Under the pieces are notes generated by a model. That model was not told the DNA's origin, did not search any database, and saw nothing but the letters and a program-made list of their open reading frames with translations. A stretch of 64,000 bases of DNA. It comes from Pontibacillus salipaludis (GTDB taxonomy: Bacteria > Bacillota > Bacilli > Bacillales > BH030062). Below are positions 7,950 to 16,718 of the stretch, piece by piece. The translations under genes were made by a program, and so were the position numbers. The stretch covers positions 62,001 to 126,000 of the forward strand of contig NZ_BMIN01000013.1 in assembly GCF_014642405.1 (NCBI RefSeq), given 5' to 3'. Numbering within the stretch: the first letter of the stretch is position 1; each line of letters begins with the position of its first letter.

Positions 7950-8414
7950 TTAACGATTGGATTCGTTAGCAGTCTTTTCCTTATGATCGTGAATATGAAT
8001 AATAGGCGGTTTCTGTATTCCCCCCTGATTTTTTGTTTGTTCTTTTATGATATCCCTTATATCTCCTAATATTTGATCAGTCGTTTCTTTCTGAAACTGG
8101 ACTTGACCTTTTGATTCCCCTTTAAGTTTTAAAATTACTTTAAGAAAGAGGAAAATAGCAAATGTAATGATAAAAAAGTCGACTGCAGACTGCAAGAATG
8201 CGCCATACTGAATATATACGGTTCCTTTTCCTAAGGCGAACTGAATATGGAGCGCTTGGAGGTTAACGCCTCCCATTAACAAACCAACAACAGGCATGAC
8301 AATGTCGTCTACAAGTGATTCAATTATTTTCCCAAACGCTCCTCCAATAACTACAGCAATAGAAAGGTCAAGCACATTTCCTTTTGTAGCAAAGGTTTTA
8401 AATTGTTTCCACAT
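7950..8414 (-). CDS. mscL: Large-conductance mechanosensitive channel MscL
   Basis: Pentameric plasma-membrane channel that opens at near-lytic tension and releases solutes on hypo-osmotic shock. The signature N-terminus KTFATKGNVLDLSIAVVIGG contains the conserved first-helix residues; TM1 is about residues 14-40 and TM2 about 68-95, with the periplasmic loop between. The C-terminal region is a charged helix. The length, 154 aa, is slightly above the usual 120-150. GGGGGG lies 7 nt before the ATG. It converges on ylbA with 12 bp between stops and no clear terminator. It fits the osmoadaptation theme together with the BCCT transporter at 40.6 kb. Confidence 0.95.
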   Translation of the reverse strand: MWKQFKTFATKGNVLDLSIAVVIGGAFGKIIESLVDDIVMPVVGLLMGGVNLQALHIQFALGKGTVYIQYGAFLQSAVDFFIITFAIFLFLKVILKLKGESKGQVQFQKETTDQILGDIRDIIKEQTKNQGGIQKPPIIHIHDHKEKTANESNR

Positions 8415-8535
8415 AGACTGTCCCCCCTTCTCGTTCCATCGTATGTATGTTTACAATAAGACATGTATTTTATTTAAGTTTTTTAACTGTTCAAAAGAAT
8501 ATGTTCATGCTATATTTTCATTATGAGAGTGTTGA

Positions 8536-9618
8536 TTGAAAGGAGCTTCTGAAAGTAAATTGTTCCGTTATATGAGTAAAAAACATTGGATCCTGATTTT
8601 CTTAACCATCATCTTAATTATTGGAGCTTATTTTATACTGCCTGTATCCTTGCCACTCTTACTGGCATTCTTTACAGCTTTGTTCTTAAATCCATTAGTA
8701 CGATGGTTGCAGTACAAATTTCGCTTTAAGCGAAAACTATCCGTGATTATTGTTTACATTACATTTTTAATTATTGTGGGGCTAGTAGGATCCCTATTAG
8801 TAACAAAAGCCGTAACACAAGTTATAAACGTTGCCAACAACGCTCCTGTCTATTTTGAACAAGTGGAAGATTTCTTTGACGAGAGAGCAAGAGACACAAA
8901 TCAATTTGTTGAACGTTTCCCGACAACGGTTGTTGAGGAAGTAAGTGGCACATTAAAAGATAAGTTTGATACATACACAAGCGAATATAAAGTGGATGAT
9001 CAGTTAAAGAAAATAGGAAATTTCCTGGCTGAGATTCCAAACTATTTAGTTAGTTTCCTAGTATACTTAATCGCTCTGTTCTTGTTTATGTTAGAGATAC
9101 CAAAACTGAAAGCCAAAGCTTACGATCACATGACATCTAAAACCGCAGAGAAAGTAAGGTTTATGAACAGCCGACTTTCTTATGTTGTGTTTGGGTTTCT
9201 AAAAGCTCAATTTTTAGTCAGTATCATTATCTTTGTCGTATCCTTAATAGGCTTACTTTATATTTCTCCAAAAGTTGCTATCCTGATGTCTCTAATTATT
9301 TGGGCAATAGATTTCATCCCTATTATTGGTTCAATTGCGGTACTTGGACCATGGGCACTATACGCCTTTATTGTTGGTGATATTGCTATGGGAACGCAGC
9401 TTTCTATATTAGCCATCGTCCTTTTAGCCATTCGACGAACTGTAGAACCAAAAGTTATGGGACGCCACATTGGACTCTCTCCTCTAGCTACACTAATCGC
9501 AATGTACCTTGGATTAAAACTGATTGGTGTATTAGGATTCTTTATAGGTCCATTCATTGTAATTGCCTTTAACTCAGCGAAAGAAGCTGGAATTATTAAG
9601 TTTAACTACAAGATATAA
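8536..9618 (+). CDS. AI-2E family (TqsA/PerM-type) membrane transporter
   Basis: A polytopic membrane protein of the AI-2E/PerM family (B. subtilis relatives YtvI, YueF, YrrI). About eight membrane segments: two near the N-terminus, one near residues 60-85, then a soluble domain (about 95-175) and five or six segments to the end. Family marks are SLPLLLAFFTALFLNPLVRW and the C-terminal PKVMGRHIGLSPLATLIAMY. The substrate is not deducible; some relatives export AI-2, others Na+ or unknown compounds. The start is uncertain: TTG 8536, TTG 8560 or ATG 8572 are possible, and AAAGGAG at about 8539 fits none with ideal spacing. It ends in a strong terminator. Confidence 0.88.
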   Translation: MKGASESKLFRYMSKKHWILIFLTIILIIGAYFILPVSLPLLLAFFTALFLNPLVRWLQYKFRFKRKLSVIIVYITFLIIVGLVGSLLVTKAVTQVINVANNAPVYFEQVEDFFDERARDTNQFVERFPTTVVEEVSGTLKDKFDTYTSEYKVDDQLKKIGNFLAEIPNYLVSFLVYLIALFLFMLEIPKLKAKAYDHMTSKTAEKVRFMNSRLSYVVFGFLKAQFLVSIIIFVVSLIGLLYISPKVAILMSLIIWAIDFIPIIGSIAVLGPWALYAFIVGDIAMGTQLSILAIVLLAIRRTVEPKVMGRHIGLSPLATLIAMYLGLKLIGVLGFFIGPFIVIAFNSAKEAGIIKFNYKI

Positions 9619-9662
9619 AAAAAGGTGTTAGGGCGCTTTATAAGCGCCCTAACACCTTTTTT
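9617..9662. terminator. Bidirectional terminator
   Basis: A perfect 14-bp stem (9623-9636 with 9644-9657) has A/T runs on both sides. It serves the AI-2E transporter (+) and the GNAT gene (-), whose stop codon lies in it. Confidence 0.92.
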
Positions 9663-10176
9663 ATTTTTGCCAAGAAGTTTTTTTATGAGTTTCAAAAACG
9701 ATCAAACCATCTTCTTCACCTGTACGTTTAAATCCATTCGCTTCTAGCACCTTACAAGAAGGAACGTTTTGTGATGTACATGTTGCAGCAATCGTTTCTA
9801 CCCCTTCTTGTGAAAAGGCCCAGTTTACCATAGAGTCGATCGCTTCTTTAGCGTATCCTTGATTGCGATGAATATTGGAAATGAAGTATCCAATTTCCAC
9901 CACGCCATCAACCGGCTTTCCTTTAAAGCCTATATCACCTATGACCATATCTTTATGTTTATGTAAAATGATCCACGGACCAAATCCATATTCATTTCCA
10001 TCATTCTCTAAAGATTCTACGTATATTGGAAGCATTGCCTTTAGCCCGTCATCTGGCCATAAAGAATCGTATTTCACATTTAGCCAGTCTGGATAACTCT
10101 CTGGACTAACCATCAGCTGCTGAGCCTGTGATATAGTTATAGGCGTCATCATTAGTCGCTGATTTTCTATATTCAT
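9661..10176 (-). CDS. GNAT family N-acetyltransferase (RimJ/RimL type)
   Basis: A 171-aa cytoplasmic acetyl-CoA-dependent acetyltransferase; the substrate cannot be read from the sequence. The fold shows VVEIGYFISNIHRNQGYAKE, where the R/Q-x-x-G-x-A/G acetyl-CoA loop is RNQGYA (about residues 107-112), and the terminal NVPSCKVLEANGFKRTGE. These are typical of the RimJ/RimL-like subgroup, which also includes many resistance and small-molecule acetyltransferases. The ORF opens at 10215, but AAAGGTGG 7 nt upstream selects ATG at 10176. It is monocistronic; repeat copy B lies upstream of it. Confidence 0.88.
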   Translation of the reverse strand: MNIENQRLMMTPITISQAQQLMVSPESYPDWLNVKYDSLWPDDGLKAMLPIYVESLENDGNEYGFGPWIILHKHKDMVIGDIGFKGKPVDGVVEIGYFISNIHRNQGYAKEAIDSMVNWAFSQEGVETIAATCTSQNVPSCKVLEANGFKRTGEEDGLIVFETHKKTSWQK

Positions 10177-10394
10177 AGTGTAGCCACCTTTCATTTCAAA
10201 GTAGTTGGAAATCATTCAGGTCCATTATGTATGTAACTGCTTCTTCCTTTACTACTCTTACCTTTTATCTCAATAAGTTAAACCAAATCACTCTCTTTTA
10301 CTCATAATATTTTTAACGTAATCCTATCCTTACCTATTTATTTAATTTATCGATGGTTTTATTTTTGTTGGTATTGTTTAGCCCTTTCCACATA

Positions 10395-11003
10395 AGCCCC
10401 TTATATGGAAGACAAGAAGTTGAGATATTTTCGTTTGACAGGGCCGTTACGTTTGTTGAGTGCTAGGGGTGTCTGGGGAACGACTCGCTTTCCGCGGGCG
10501 AGCTGTCGAGCCTCCTCCTTCACTTCGTTCAGTCCGGGGTCTCGTCGACCTCTTTCTCCCGCAGGAGTCTCCCCGCTCCCCAGACACCCCTGGCTATAGT
10601 TTTACGAACGTCCCCCACATCTATAGGGTGGTGAGAATTGCGAGGTTTCCATATATGGCATGTTTCCGTAACTCCATATATGGCAGAGGTGGTTCGGGAA
10701 ATTGCGAGACTCCTGCGGCAGTAGGAGCCTATCTAGTTCCGGCGTGGAGGACCTAGCAAGACAAGTCATCTTTTTTACAAAGGCTAATCGCCTTTTCCAA
10801 AAAGCTGTCTTGTCCGTACGGTCCTAGGCACCACGCCTGTACTTTTAAGCTAGGGGAGACCCCGGAGGGAGCGAATGCGACTGAGGAGGCTCCCCAGCCC
10901 CCCGCGGAAAGCGAGTGATTTCCCGAACCACCTCACGATCTAACAACGCAAACGGAACATTCTCTCAGCTTCGAGTCGTCAACAATCCTGCCCTATTCTT
11001 GAA
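10395..11003. repeat. Composite palindromic repeat, copy B
   Basis: It occupies most of the gap between the GNAT gene and the DUF420 gene. First palindrome: arms 10465-10478 and 10578-10591 (type AGGGGTGTCTGGGG). Second: perfect 17-bp arms 10686-10702 and 10918-10934 (type GAGGTGGTTCGGGAAAT), with the nested insert at 10732-10849. The ends are inverted relative to each other: ATATGGAAGACAAGAAGTTGAGA on the left, CTCTCAGCTTCGAGTCGTCAAC on the right. Palindrome codon bias and frame overlap show the small ORFs here are by-products. Confidence 0.87.
10732..10852 (+). repeat. Nested 118-bp structured insert in repeat copy B
   Basis: Same place in the host palindrome as in copy A, flanked by CTA at 10729-10731 and 10850-10852. 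Closing stem GGCGTGG/CCACGCC (10741-10747, 10831-10837); inner stem GACAAG/CTTGTC (10760-10765, 10809-10814). Compared with copy A, both stems differ by a base pair changed on both sides. Confidence 0.8.
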
Positions 11004-11052
11004 CTAAGCAGTTACAACCATTAACAAGACTAAAGGTTACCAGATCGTAAAA

Positions 11053-11091
11053 TAAAAAAACCTTCTACCTATTTCATAATAGATAGAAGGT
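11053..11091 (-). terminator. Terminator of the DUF420 gene
   Basis: A 14-bp stem with one mismatch (ACCTTCTAcCTATT with AATAGaTAGAAGGT, 11060-11091) is followed on the minus strand by seven T. Confidence 0.88.
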
Positions 11092-11096
11092 ACCCA

Positions 11097-11570
11097 CTAA
11101 AAACCGAGAATTGCTTTTAACATGCTTGTTGTTTCTCCACCACTATAAAATACATAAAGCAGTAAGTATACGGCAACTCCAGTTATTGCTGTAAAGAACC
11201 AAATTACACTTGTAATTGGCCCAAGTTTACGGTGTTTTGTAATGTTACGTTTAAAGGCTAAAACGAGTGTAACTATACCGAATATTCCACCGGTTGTAGC
11301 CAATATGATATGGAAGATTAAAAACAGCGTGTAATAGATTTTAATATCATCTGGTCCTCCAAAACTGGTGTTCCCTACAAAAATCGTTCTTGAAAGATAA
11401 ATAATAAAAAACGTAAGCGCACTTACAGCTCCTGCAATCATAACACGTTTGTGCGCTACAATATTCCCCTTCGCAATAAGCACCCAACCAATTGCGATAA
11501 AAATCGCACTAATTACAATAAAGGCCGTGCTAATCGTAGGTAAAATTGGTAACATAACCATCCCCCCCAT
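11097..11570 (-). CDS. DUF420 membrane protein (CtaM/YozB-like)
   Basis: A 157-aa protein with five likely membrane segments (about residues 12-28, 45-62, 82-105, 120-143 and a shorter one). It belongs to DUF420, which includes B. subtilis YozB and Staphylococcus CtaM; the latter is needed for heme A-dependent terminal oxidase activity. Conserved His residues are in IVAHKRVM, LIFHIILATTGGIFGI and TKHRKLG, consistent with a heme- or copper-related role. Its position just downstream of ctaG supports a role in caa3 assembly. A terminator separates it from ctaG, so it has its own promoter or relies on read-through. The start is ambiguous among ATGs at 11570, 11561 and 11555; GAGGAG and GGGGGG fit the latter two better. 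Confidence 0.85.
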   Translation of the reverse strand: MGGMVMLPILPTISTAFIVISAIFIAIGWVLIAKGNIVAHKRVMIAGAVSALTFFIIYLSRTIFVGNTSFGGPDDIKIYYTLFLIFHIILATTGGIFGIVTLVLAFKRNITKHRKLGPITSVIWFFTAITGVAVYLLLYVFYSGGETTSMLKAILGF

Positions 11571-11603
11571 ACTCCTCTTATAAACAATTTCTCTATTATG
11601 TAA

Positions 11604-11632
11604 GAAAAAACTCCTCTCTCTAAAAAGAGGAG
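11604..11632 (-). terminator. Terminator of ctaG
   Basis: A 7-bp stem CTCCTCT/AGAGGAG (11611-11617 with 11626-11632) is followed by six T on the minus strand. Confidence 0.8.
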
Positions 11633-11638
11633 CTACAA

Positions 11639-12529
11639 TTAGTTCGACTCACTTGGTAATGGATCAATGTTGGTACTCTCTTTGTTAAACCAAGAGAAGA
11701 AAATGATAGCCAGAATCGTTCCATAAACAATTTCCTGTGTGATCTTCATAATAATACCACCTGTTGCTTGATCTTCACGAACAGACATAGGTGAAAAGAT
11801 TTCAGGACCGCCTAGGGATAACCCATTTAACACACCAGGTGGAACACAAAGCTTCATAGCTTCAGCCCAAGAAGAAGGGTCGCTGTATGTGCTATACAAA
11901 GGAGTCTCAGCAAAAATAATAAGACCACAAGCAGGTGTTATTAAAACGCCGTTAGCAAAAATGAAACCAATTTTTAGTAACGGTGACAACGTATCTAATT
12001 TTTCAAGCGGAGCAAAAATAGGCAACCAAACTAGAAACGCAGTCACAAGTATAACCGTCGTAACAACCGCATGTGCCATTGCGTTCGATTTAGTAAAATC
12101 AAACACAACAGGTATGTGATATAAAGAGAAGAGTCCATTAAATAGCAGCAAAGCAATAAGGGGCTTTGCTAATAGATAGAGGACATTTTTCAAAATAGGA
12201 ACAGAGAATACCTTCTCCCACATCCATGATGGTAACCCTTTAATGATTAAGATCGGAAACAATAGGTAATATAAAGCCATTTGCAACATATGTGCTGTAA
12301 ATAAAATATGTCCCAACAAATCCATAGGAGAGCCTTTAATAACATAAAGGAGTGCTAGACCTGTATAAAACATAACTTGTTGCGCAATAGAAGGCTTATC
12401 ATATTGTCCAAAACGCTTCCTGAAAGGACCTGTTAACAGAAAATACAACACGCCCAAAGTTACGACAAATAAGAAGTAATAAGGACTCCACAGAGCTCTA
12501 AACCCAAATATTTGTATTTCTAACCACAT
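11639..12529 (-). CDS. ctaG: Cytochrome c oxidase assembly factor CtaG
   Basis: A membrane protein needed for formation of active caa3 oxidase in B. subtilis, thought to help copper insertion into subunit I (Caa3_CtaG family; not the Cox11-type protein called CtaG in proteobacteria). 296 aa with about seven membrane segments. The family marks GHILFTAHMLQMALYYLLFP and FSLYHIPVVFDF have His/Met residues suited to metal handling. GGAGTGAG precedes the ATG. A TATAAT box on the minus strand at 12574-12579, after the ctaF terminator, suggests its own promoter, although no good -35 is visible. Confidence 0.93.
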   Translation of the reverse strand: MWLEIQIFGFRALWSPYYFLFVVTLGVLYFLLTGPFRKRFGQYDKPSIAQQVMFYTGLALLYVIKGSPMDLLGHILFTAHMLQMALYYLLFPILIIKGLPSWMWEKVFSVPILKNVLYLLAKPLIALLLFNGLFSLYHIPVVFDFTKSNAMAHAVVTTVILVTAFLVWLPIFAPLEKLDTLSPLLKIGFIFANGVLITPACGLIIFAETPLYSTYSDPSSWAEAMKLCVPPGVLNGLSLGGPEIFSPMSVREDQATGGIIMKITQEIVYGTILAIIFFSWFNKESTNIDPLPSESN

Positions 12530-12655
12530 TCATCTCACTCCATGTATCTGTCTTAGGTGTACTACCTATCACCATTATACCGTATTTTTTACCAAAAACC
12601 CACGTCGTTCCTTATAGAAGAGTGACAAGTGTTTGACAAATTCCTAGCGTTAAAA

Positions 12656-12690
12656 AACAAAAAAAGTTGGAGAGGAATCCCCTCTCCAAC
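12656..12690 (-). terminator. Terminator of the ctaCDEF run
   Basis: A perfect 10-bp stem (12666-12675 with 12681-12690, loop AATCC) is followed by a T-run on the minus strand. Confidence 0.88.
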
Positions 12691-12700
12691 CTCCTTTTCT

Positions 12701-13018
12701 TTACCACCAAACAATTGTAACCATTGCTAGGACCGTTAAAAGTGCTACAAATACTCCAGAGTATAAAAATAGCGCAGGTAACCCGTGTCCTTTGTGGCTC
12801 ATATGCATGAAGTAGTAAAGCTGAAATCCGACTTGTACACAAGCTAACAGAATGATGACTGGTATAGTAAACATCGGATTGTATTCCGCTATAACCATTC
12901 CAAACGACACGAGCGTAAAGATGATCATTAAAGCGAATGTAATAAGCTGGTACTTCATTTCTTCTTTGTTCTTTTGTTTGTAAAACTCATAACTAGTGGA
13001 ATTGGTGTTTTTCGCCAT
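12701..13018 (-). CDS. ctaF: Cytochrome c oxidase (caa3) subunit IVB
   Basis: The small 105-aa subunit of the caa3 oxidase. Three membrane segments: about residues 22-42, 48-70 and 80-104. The FQLYYFMHMSHKGHG stretch is the conserved loop of the bacterial COX4 family. It starts 3 nt after the ctaE stop and ends before a strong terminator, so it closes the main structural-gene run. Confidence 0.93.
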   Translation of the reverse strand: MAKNTNSTSYEFYKQKNKEEMKYQLITFALMIIFTLVSFGMVIAEYNPMFTIPVIILLACVQVGFQLYYFMHMSHKGHGLPALFLYSGVFVALLTVLAMVTIVWW

Positions 13019-13021
13019 AAA

Positions 13022-13660
13022 TTAGCCCCCCAATTTTCCCATTAGGTATACTACCGTAAAGATAAATACCCAAACAACGTCGATAAAGTGCCAGTACAGA
13101 CTAGCAATATAAAACTTTGGTGCATTGTATAAGTTAAGACCTCGTTTAGAGTTACGTACCATTAGCGTAACAATCCAGAGAAGACCAAACAGTACGTGCC
13201 CACCATGAAAACCAACGAGCGCATAGAAGGCTGAGCCAAAGGCATCTGATGTAAATGTGTGATCTTCATGCATCACATACTCATAAAACTCGTATATCTC
13301 TAAACCAAGGAACGTTAAACCAAGAGCTACCGTAATTCCTAACCATAGTTGCATCTTACCAAAGTCTAAATTCTTCATATGGTAAATCGCATAAACACTC
13401 GTTAATGAGCTGGTCAATAGAATAACCGTCATAATAAAGACGAGTTCAAGACCAAATAATTCTGCTGGACCTGGACCACTCGTGTTAGACTCAGGTCCGT
13501 TTAAAGCTAAATACGTTCCGAACAGACTTGCAAATAATACAGTTTCTCCACCTAGGAAAAACCAGAACCCTAGGAATTTATTTTTCCCTTCGAGGGTGGC
13601 TTTTTCAGGTTCGTGTGGGCTTTGCCCTGGTTTTAGTCTTTGTAGTTGATCGCTACTCAT
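13022..13660 (-). CDS. ctaE: Cytochrome c oxidase (caa3) subunit III
   Basis: Core subunit III, 212 aa, with five membrane segments as usual for the short bacterial form. Marks: FWFFLGGETVLFASLFGTYL near the N-terminus, GFHGGHVLFGLLWI in the middle and YWHFIDVVWVFIFTVVYL at the end. Its ATG overlaps the ctaD stop by 4 nt (13657-13660), so translation is coupled. It contributes to stability and proton uptake of the enzyme rather than to the metal centres. Confidence 0.95.
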   Translation of the reverse strand: MSSDQLQRLKPGQSPHEPEKATLEGKNKFLGFWFFLGGETVLFASLFGTYLALNGPESNTSGPGPAELFGLELVFIMTVILLTSSLTSVYAIYHMKNLDFGKMQLWLGITVALGLTFLGLEIYEFYEYVMHEDHTFTSDAFGSAFYALVGFHGGHVLFGLLWIVTLMVRNSKRGLNLYNAPKFYIASLYWHFIDVVWVFIFTVVYLMGKLGG

Positions 13661-15516
13661 TCAGAACCAGCCCCCTTTTCTAGGTCTTCTTTATGAATGT
13701 GATAGCCCAGGTCATCTTTTACAGATCTTACAAACATGGATCCAAGTGTAATGAGCATACCGGCAATACCTACGATTAACCAGTTCTTGTCATCAACTTG
13801 ATAAATGAACCCGAAACCAGCAATGAATAGGCCAAGGGACATTACAAATGGAATAAAGGAATTATTCGGCATGTGTATATCTCCAAGTGGCTCAGCTGGA
13901 GTCATTTTCCCATTACCTTGACGCTTTTCAATCCATAAAGGATCAAGTCCACGTACAAGTGGTGTTTGCGTAAAGTTATAGAAAGGTGGTGGTGATGGAA
14001 TTGACCATTCTAGTGTACGACCATCCCAAGGGTCTCCGCTAACTTTCTCACCTTTCACAGACGTTACGATTACGTTGATAAGGAATATGACAGCACCAAT
14101 GGCCATTAAGAAGGCACCGATTGTACTCACCAGGTTCCCTAAATCAAGATCTTGGTTCGGCAAGAACTTCCAATAACGACGAGGCATTCCCATTAAACCT
14201 AGGAAGTGCTGTATAAAGAACGTTAAATGGAAGCCAATAAAGAACGGCCAGAATGCAAGCTTTCCTAACTTCTCACTTAACATCGTACCGAAGAATTTAG
14301 GCCACCAATAGTGTAGACCCGCAAATACTCCAAACACAACTCCCCCAACAATAACATAGTGGAAGTGTGCGACAACAAAGTACGTATCATGGTACTGGTA
14401 GTCAGCAGCTGCTGCTGCAAGCATTACCCCACCAAATCCTCCAAGAGTGAAGGATGGTATAAATGCTACAGTCCAAAGCATTGGTGTTGTCATCCGGATG
14501 CTTCCACCCCACATAGTAAAGATCCAGTTAAAGATCTTGATACCAGTAGGGACCGCAATGGCCATTGTGGCAATAGCGAAAATAGAGTTTGCTACAGGGC
14601 CTAAACCAGTTGTGAACATGTGGTGTGCCCAAACCATGAACCCTAGAAAGCCAATTAAGACTACAGCAAAAACCATTGCAGAGTAACCAAATAAACGTTT
14701 CTTAGAGAACGTTGAAATTATGTCACTAAACAGTCCAAAGATCGGTAAGACCAAAATATATACTTCTGGGTGCCCAAAGATCCAGAATAAGTGTTCCCAA
14801 ATGACATGGTTACCTCCCATTTGAGGGTCAAAGAAATTCGCACCAAACATACGATCAAACATCATAAGGAACAGCCCAACCGTTAAAGCTGGGAATGCAA
14901 AAAGAATAAGTACACTTGTTACAAATGCAGTCCACGTGAAAAGTGGCATACGCATATATGTCATACCTGGGGCACGCATGTTCACAATTGTTACTAGGAA
15001 GTTAATTCCTCCAATTAGCGTACCTGCACCAGAAATTTGAAGGCCCATTACATAGTAATCGACACCATGGCCTGGCGAAGTCGTTGACAAAGGTGCATAA
15101 GCTGTCCAACCCGCATCAGGTGCACCTCCTGTAAACCAAGAAACATTAAGTAAAACGCCTCCAAAGAAAAAGAGCCAAAAACCTAATGAATTTAAAAATG
15201 GAAATGCAACGTCACGTGCTCCGATCTGTAATGGAACAGCAATGTTCATCAATGCAAAGATTAATGGCATTGCAGCTAAAAAGATCATGGTTGTTCCGTG
15301 CATCGTAATTAGCTGGTTATAAAGACCAGCAGAGACAAAATCATTGTCAGGCACCGCAAGCTGTATTCGAATCAGCATTGCTTCTAATCCACCCGCAAGG
15401 AAGAAAATACCACCAGCGACTAAGTAAAGAATCGCAATTTTCTTGTGATCCACTGTGGTCAAGTAATCCCATAGGGTAGCGCCAAAGCCTTTCTTTTGCG
15501 CAGTAGCTGTACTCAC
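13657..15516 (-). CDS. ctaD: Cytochrome c oxidase (caa3) subunit I
   Basis: Catalytic heme-copper subunit; reduces O2 to water and pumps protons. 619 aa with 12-14 membrane helices. Visible centres: ITMHGTTMIFL (heme a His), IFGHPEVYILVLPIFG (CuB His and the cross-linked Tyr), VWAHHMFTTG (the other two CuB His) and VVAHFHYVIVGG (heme a3 and heme a His). The C-terminal extension after about residue 560 is typical of Bacillus CtaD. It follows ctaC by 24 nt and overlaps ctaE. Length and motifs are complete. Confidence 0.97.
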   Translation of the reverse strand: MSTATAQKKGFGATLWDYLTTVDHKKIAILYLVAGGIFFLAGGLEAMLIRIQLAVPDNDFVSAGLYNQLITMHGTTMIFLAAMPLIFALMNIAVPLQIGARDVAFPFLNSLGFWLFFFGGVLLNVSWFTGGAPDAGWTAYAPLSTTSPGHGVDYYVMGLQISGAGTLIGGINFLVTIVNMRAPGMTYMRMPLFTWTAFVTSVLILFAFPALTVGLFLMMFDRMFGANFFDPQMGGNHVIWEHLFWIFGHPEVYILVLPIFGLFSDIISTFSKKRLFGYSAMVFAVVLIGFLGFMVWAHHMFTTGLGPVANSIFAIATMAIAVPTGIKIFNWIFTMWGGSIRMTTPMLWTVAFIPSFTLGGFGGVMLAAAAADYQYHDTYFVVAHFHYVIVGGVVFGVFAGLHYWWPKFFGTMLSEKLGKLAFWPFFIGFHLTFFIQHFLGLMGMPRRYWKFLPNQDLDLGNLVSTIGAFLMAIGAVIFLINVIVTSVKGEKVSGDPWDGRTLEWSIPSPPPFYNFTQTPLVRGLDPLWIEKRQGNGKMTPAEPLGDIHMPNNSFIPFVMSLGLFIAGFGFIYQVDDKNWLIVGIAGMLITLGSMFVRSVKDDLGYHIHKEDLEKGAGSE

Positions 15517-15540
15517 GCTACGACCTCCCTTTTCTCTCTA

Positions 15541-16632
15541 TTATTGTGCTTCAGCATCCTCAGGTGTAATTTCTGTAGGATTAAGCTGTAGTAAGTAGTC
15601 AGACAGTTGTTCCGCTTCTTCTGAAGTTAGCGGATTATCGGCATCAGTATTCCCGTATTTACCTGTCATCTTATTACCTGGTTTAATCTCTTCTGGGTGT
15701 TGTAGCCAATCAATAAGGTTTTGCTTATTATTGTCTAAAATACCAGCAATTTTCACACGAGAACCAAAGTTAGTTAAATTAGGTCCCGCCGCAGCTGGTG
15801 AAGATCCAATCGCATGACAGGCGATACAGCCTTTACTATTAAATAACTCTTTACCGGCTTGAGCCGATTCAGACTCAGGCGTAGCGTCTGGATTTACGTT
15901 TTTCATCTCTTCTACCCATTGGTCAAATTCTTCCGGGCTTACTGCTACTACTTTAAAGCTCATCAGAGAGTGTGAAGGACCACATAGCTCCGCACACTTA
16001 CCATAATAAACGCCCTCTTCATAAGCATTAATCCACATTTCATTTACATTTCCAGTACCAGGGTTTGTATCCATCTTTCCTGAAATTGATGGAACCCAGA
16101 ACGAGTGGATAACGTCACTGGCTGCTAATTTTAAGTATACGCGTTCCCCTGTAGGGATATAGAGATCTTGACTAGCTTGAACCTCAAGACCATTATAATT
16201 ATAATGCCACCAATACTGTTTTCCTGTTACTTCAATCGTTACAGCATCTTCTTTGTCCTCTTCTGCTGGAGTTGTATCAGCCAGCATAAATGTCTTTTGA
16301 ACAGTTGGTACAGCCAAAACAATTAGTAGTAATATTGGAACCACTGTCCATAACAATTCCAGAAATTTGTTTCCTTCCGTTTGCTTCGGAATGTAGTCTT
16401 GATTGTCCTCTTTTTGACGATAACGAATCAAGACGAAGAAATAAAGCGCCATTACTATGACCCCTACTACGACCATTATGATAACGCTTAACATCATAAG
16501 ATCATAAATGACATCAGCGCCTTCACCTTTAGGCTCTAGAGCTGTTAAATTAGGCAGCCCACAACCCGTGAGGGTCAGCAACATAATGCCAAAAAGGAAC
16601 AGAACGCGAGACTTTCCCATCCATCCTTTCAT
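15541..16632 (-). CDS. ctaC: Cytochrome c oxidase (caa3) subunit II with fused cytochrome c domain
   Basis: Binds cytochrome c electrons through its own heme and passes them via CuA to subunit I. It is a lipoprotein: signal segment ending LTLTGCG, lipobox Cys about residue 24. Two membrane segments (about 44-68 and 90-112) follow, then the cupredoxin domain with the CuA motif CAELCGPSHSLM (about 214-225). The last 100 residues are a cytochrome c domain with heme-binding CIACH (about 268-272) and a Met ligand in GNKMTG. This fusion is the hallmark of caa3-type enzymes. 363 aa. It is separated from ctaB by 86 nt holding a hairpin. Confidence 0.97.
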   Translation of the reverse strand: MKGWMGKSRVLFLFGIMLLTLTGCGLPNLTALEPKGEGADVIYDLMMLSVIIMVVVGVIVMALYFFVLIRYRQKEDNQDYIPKQTEGNKFLELLWTVVPILLLIVLAVPTVQKTFMLADTTPAEEDKEDAVTIEVTGKQYWWHYNYNGLEVQASQDLYIPTGERVYLKLAASDVIHSFWVPSISGKMDTNPGTGNVNEMWINAYEEGVYYGKCAELCGPSHSLMSFKVVAVSPEEFDQWVEEMKNVNPDATPESESAQAGKELFNSKGCIACHAIGSSPAAAGPNLTNFGSRVKIAGILDNNKQNLIDWLQHPEEIKPGNKMTGKYGNTDADNPLTSEEAEQLSDYLLQLNPTEITPEDAEAQ

Positions 16633-16677
16633 TAAAGATACCTCTCTTTCTCTTTGTAATATTGCAAATATTTATTA

Positions 16678-16714
16678 TTAAGAATCAGGAAAACTCGTTA
16701 AGAGTTTTCCTGAT
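16678..16714 (-). terminator. Hairpin between ctaB and ctaC, likely partial terminator
   Basis: A perfect 13-bp stem (16684-16696 with 16702-16714, loop GTTAA). The following minus-strand tail is only moderately T-rich, so read-through into ctaC is likely and could set the ratio of CtaB to oxidase subunits. Confidence 0.7.
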
Positions 16715-16718
16715 CAAC

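Noticed and set aside
10405-10756. Overlapping ORFs of 64 and 98 aa in repeat copy B
   Set aside because: They run through palindrome arms in several frames, lack ribosome sites, and have Arg/Pro/Ser-rich composition typical of G+C-rich hairpins read as protein. The same happens in D (43087-43601) and E (54891-55456).
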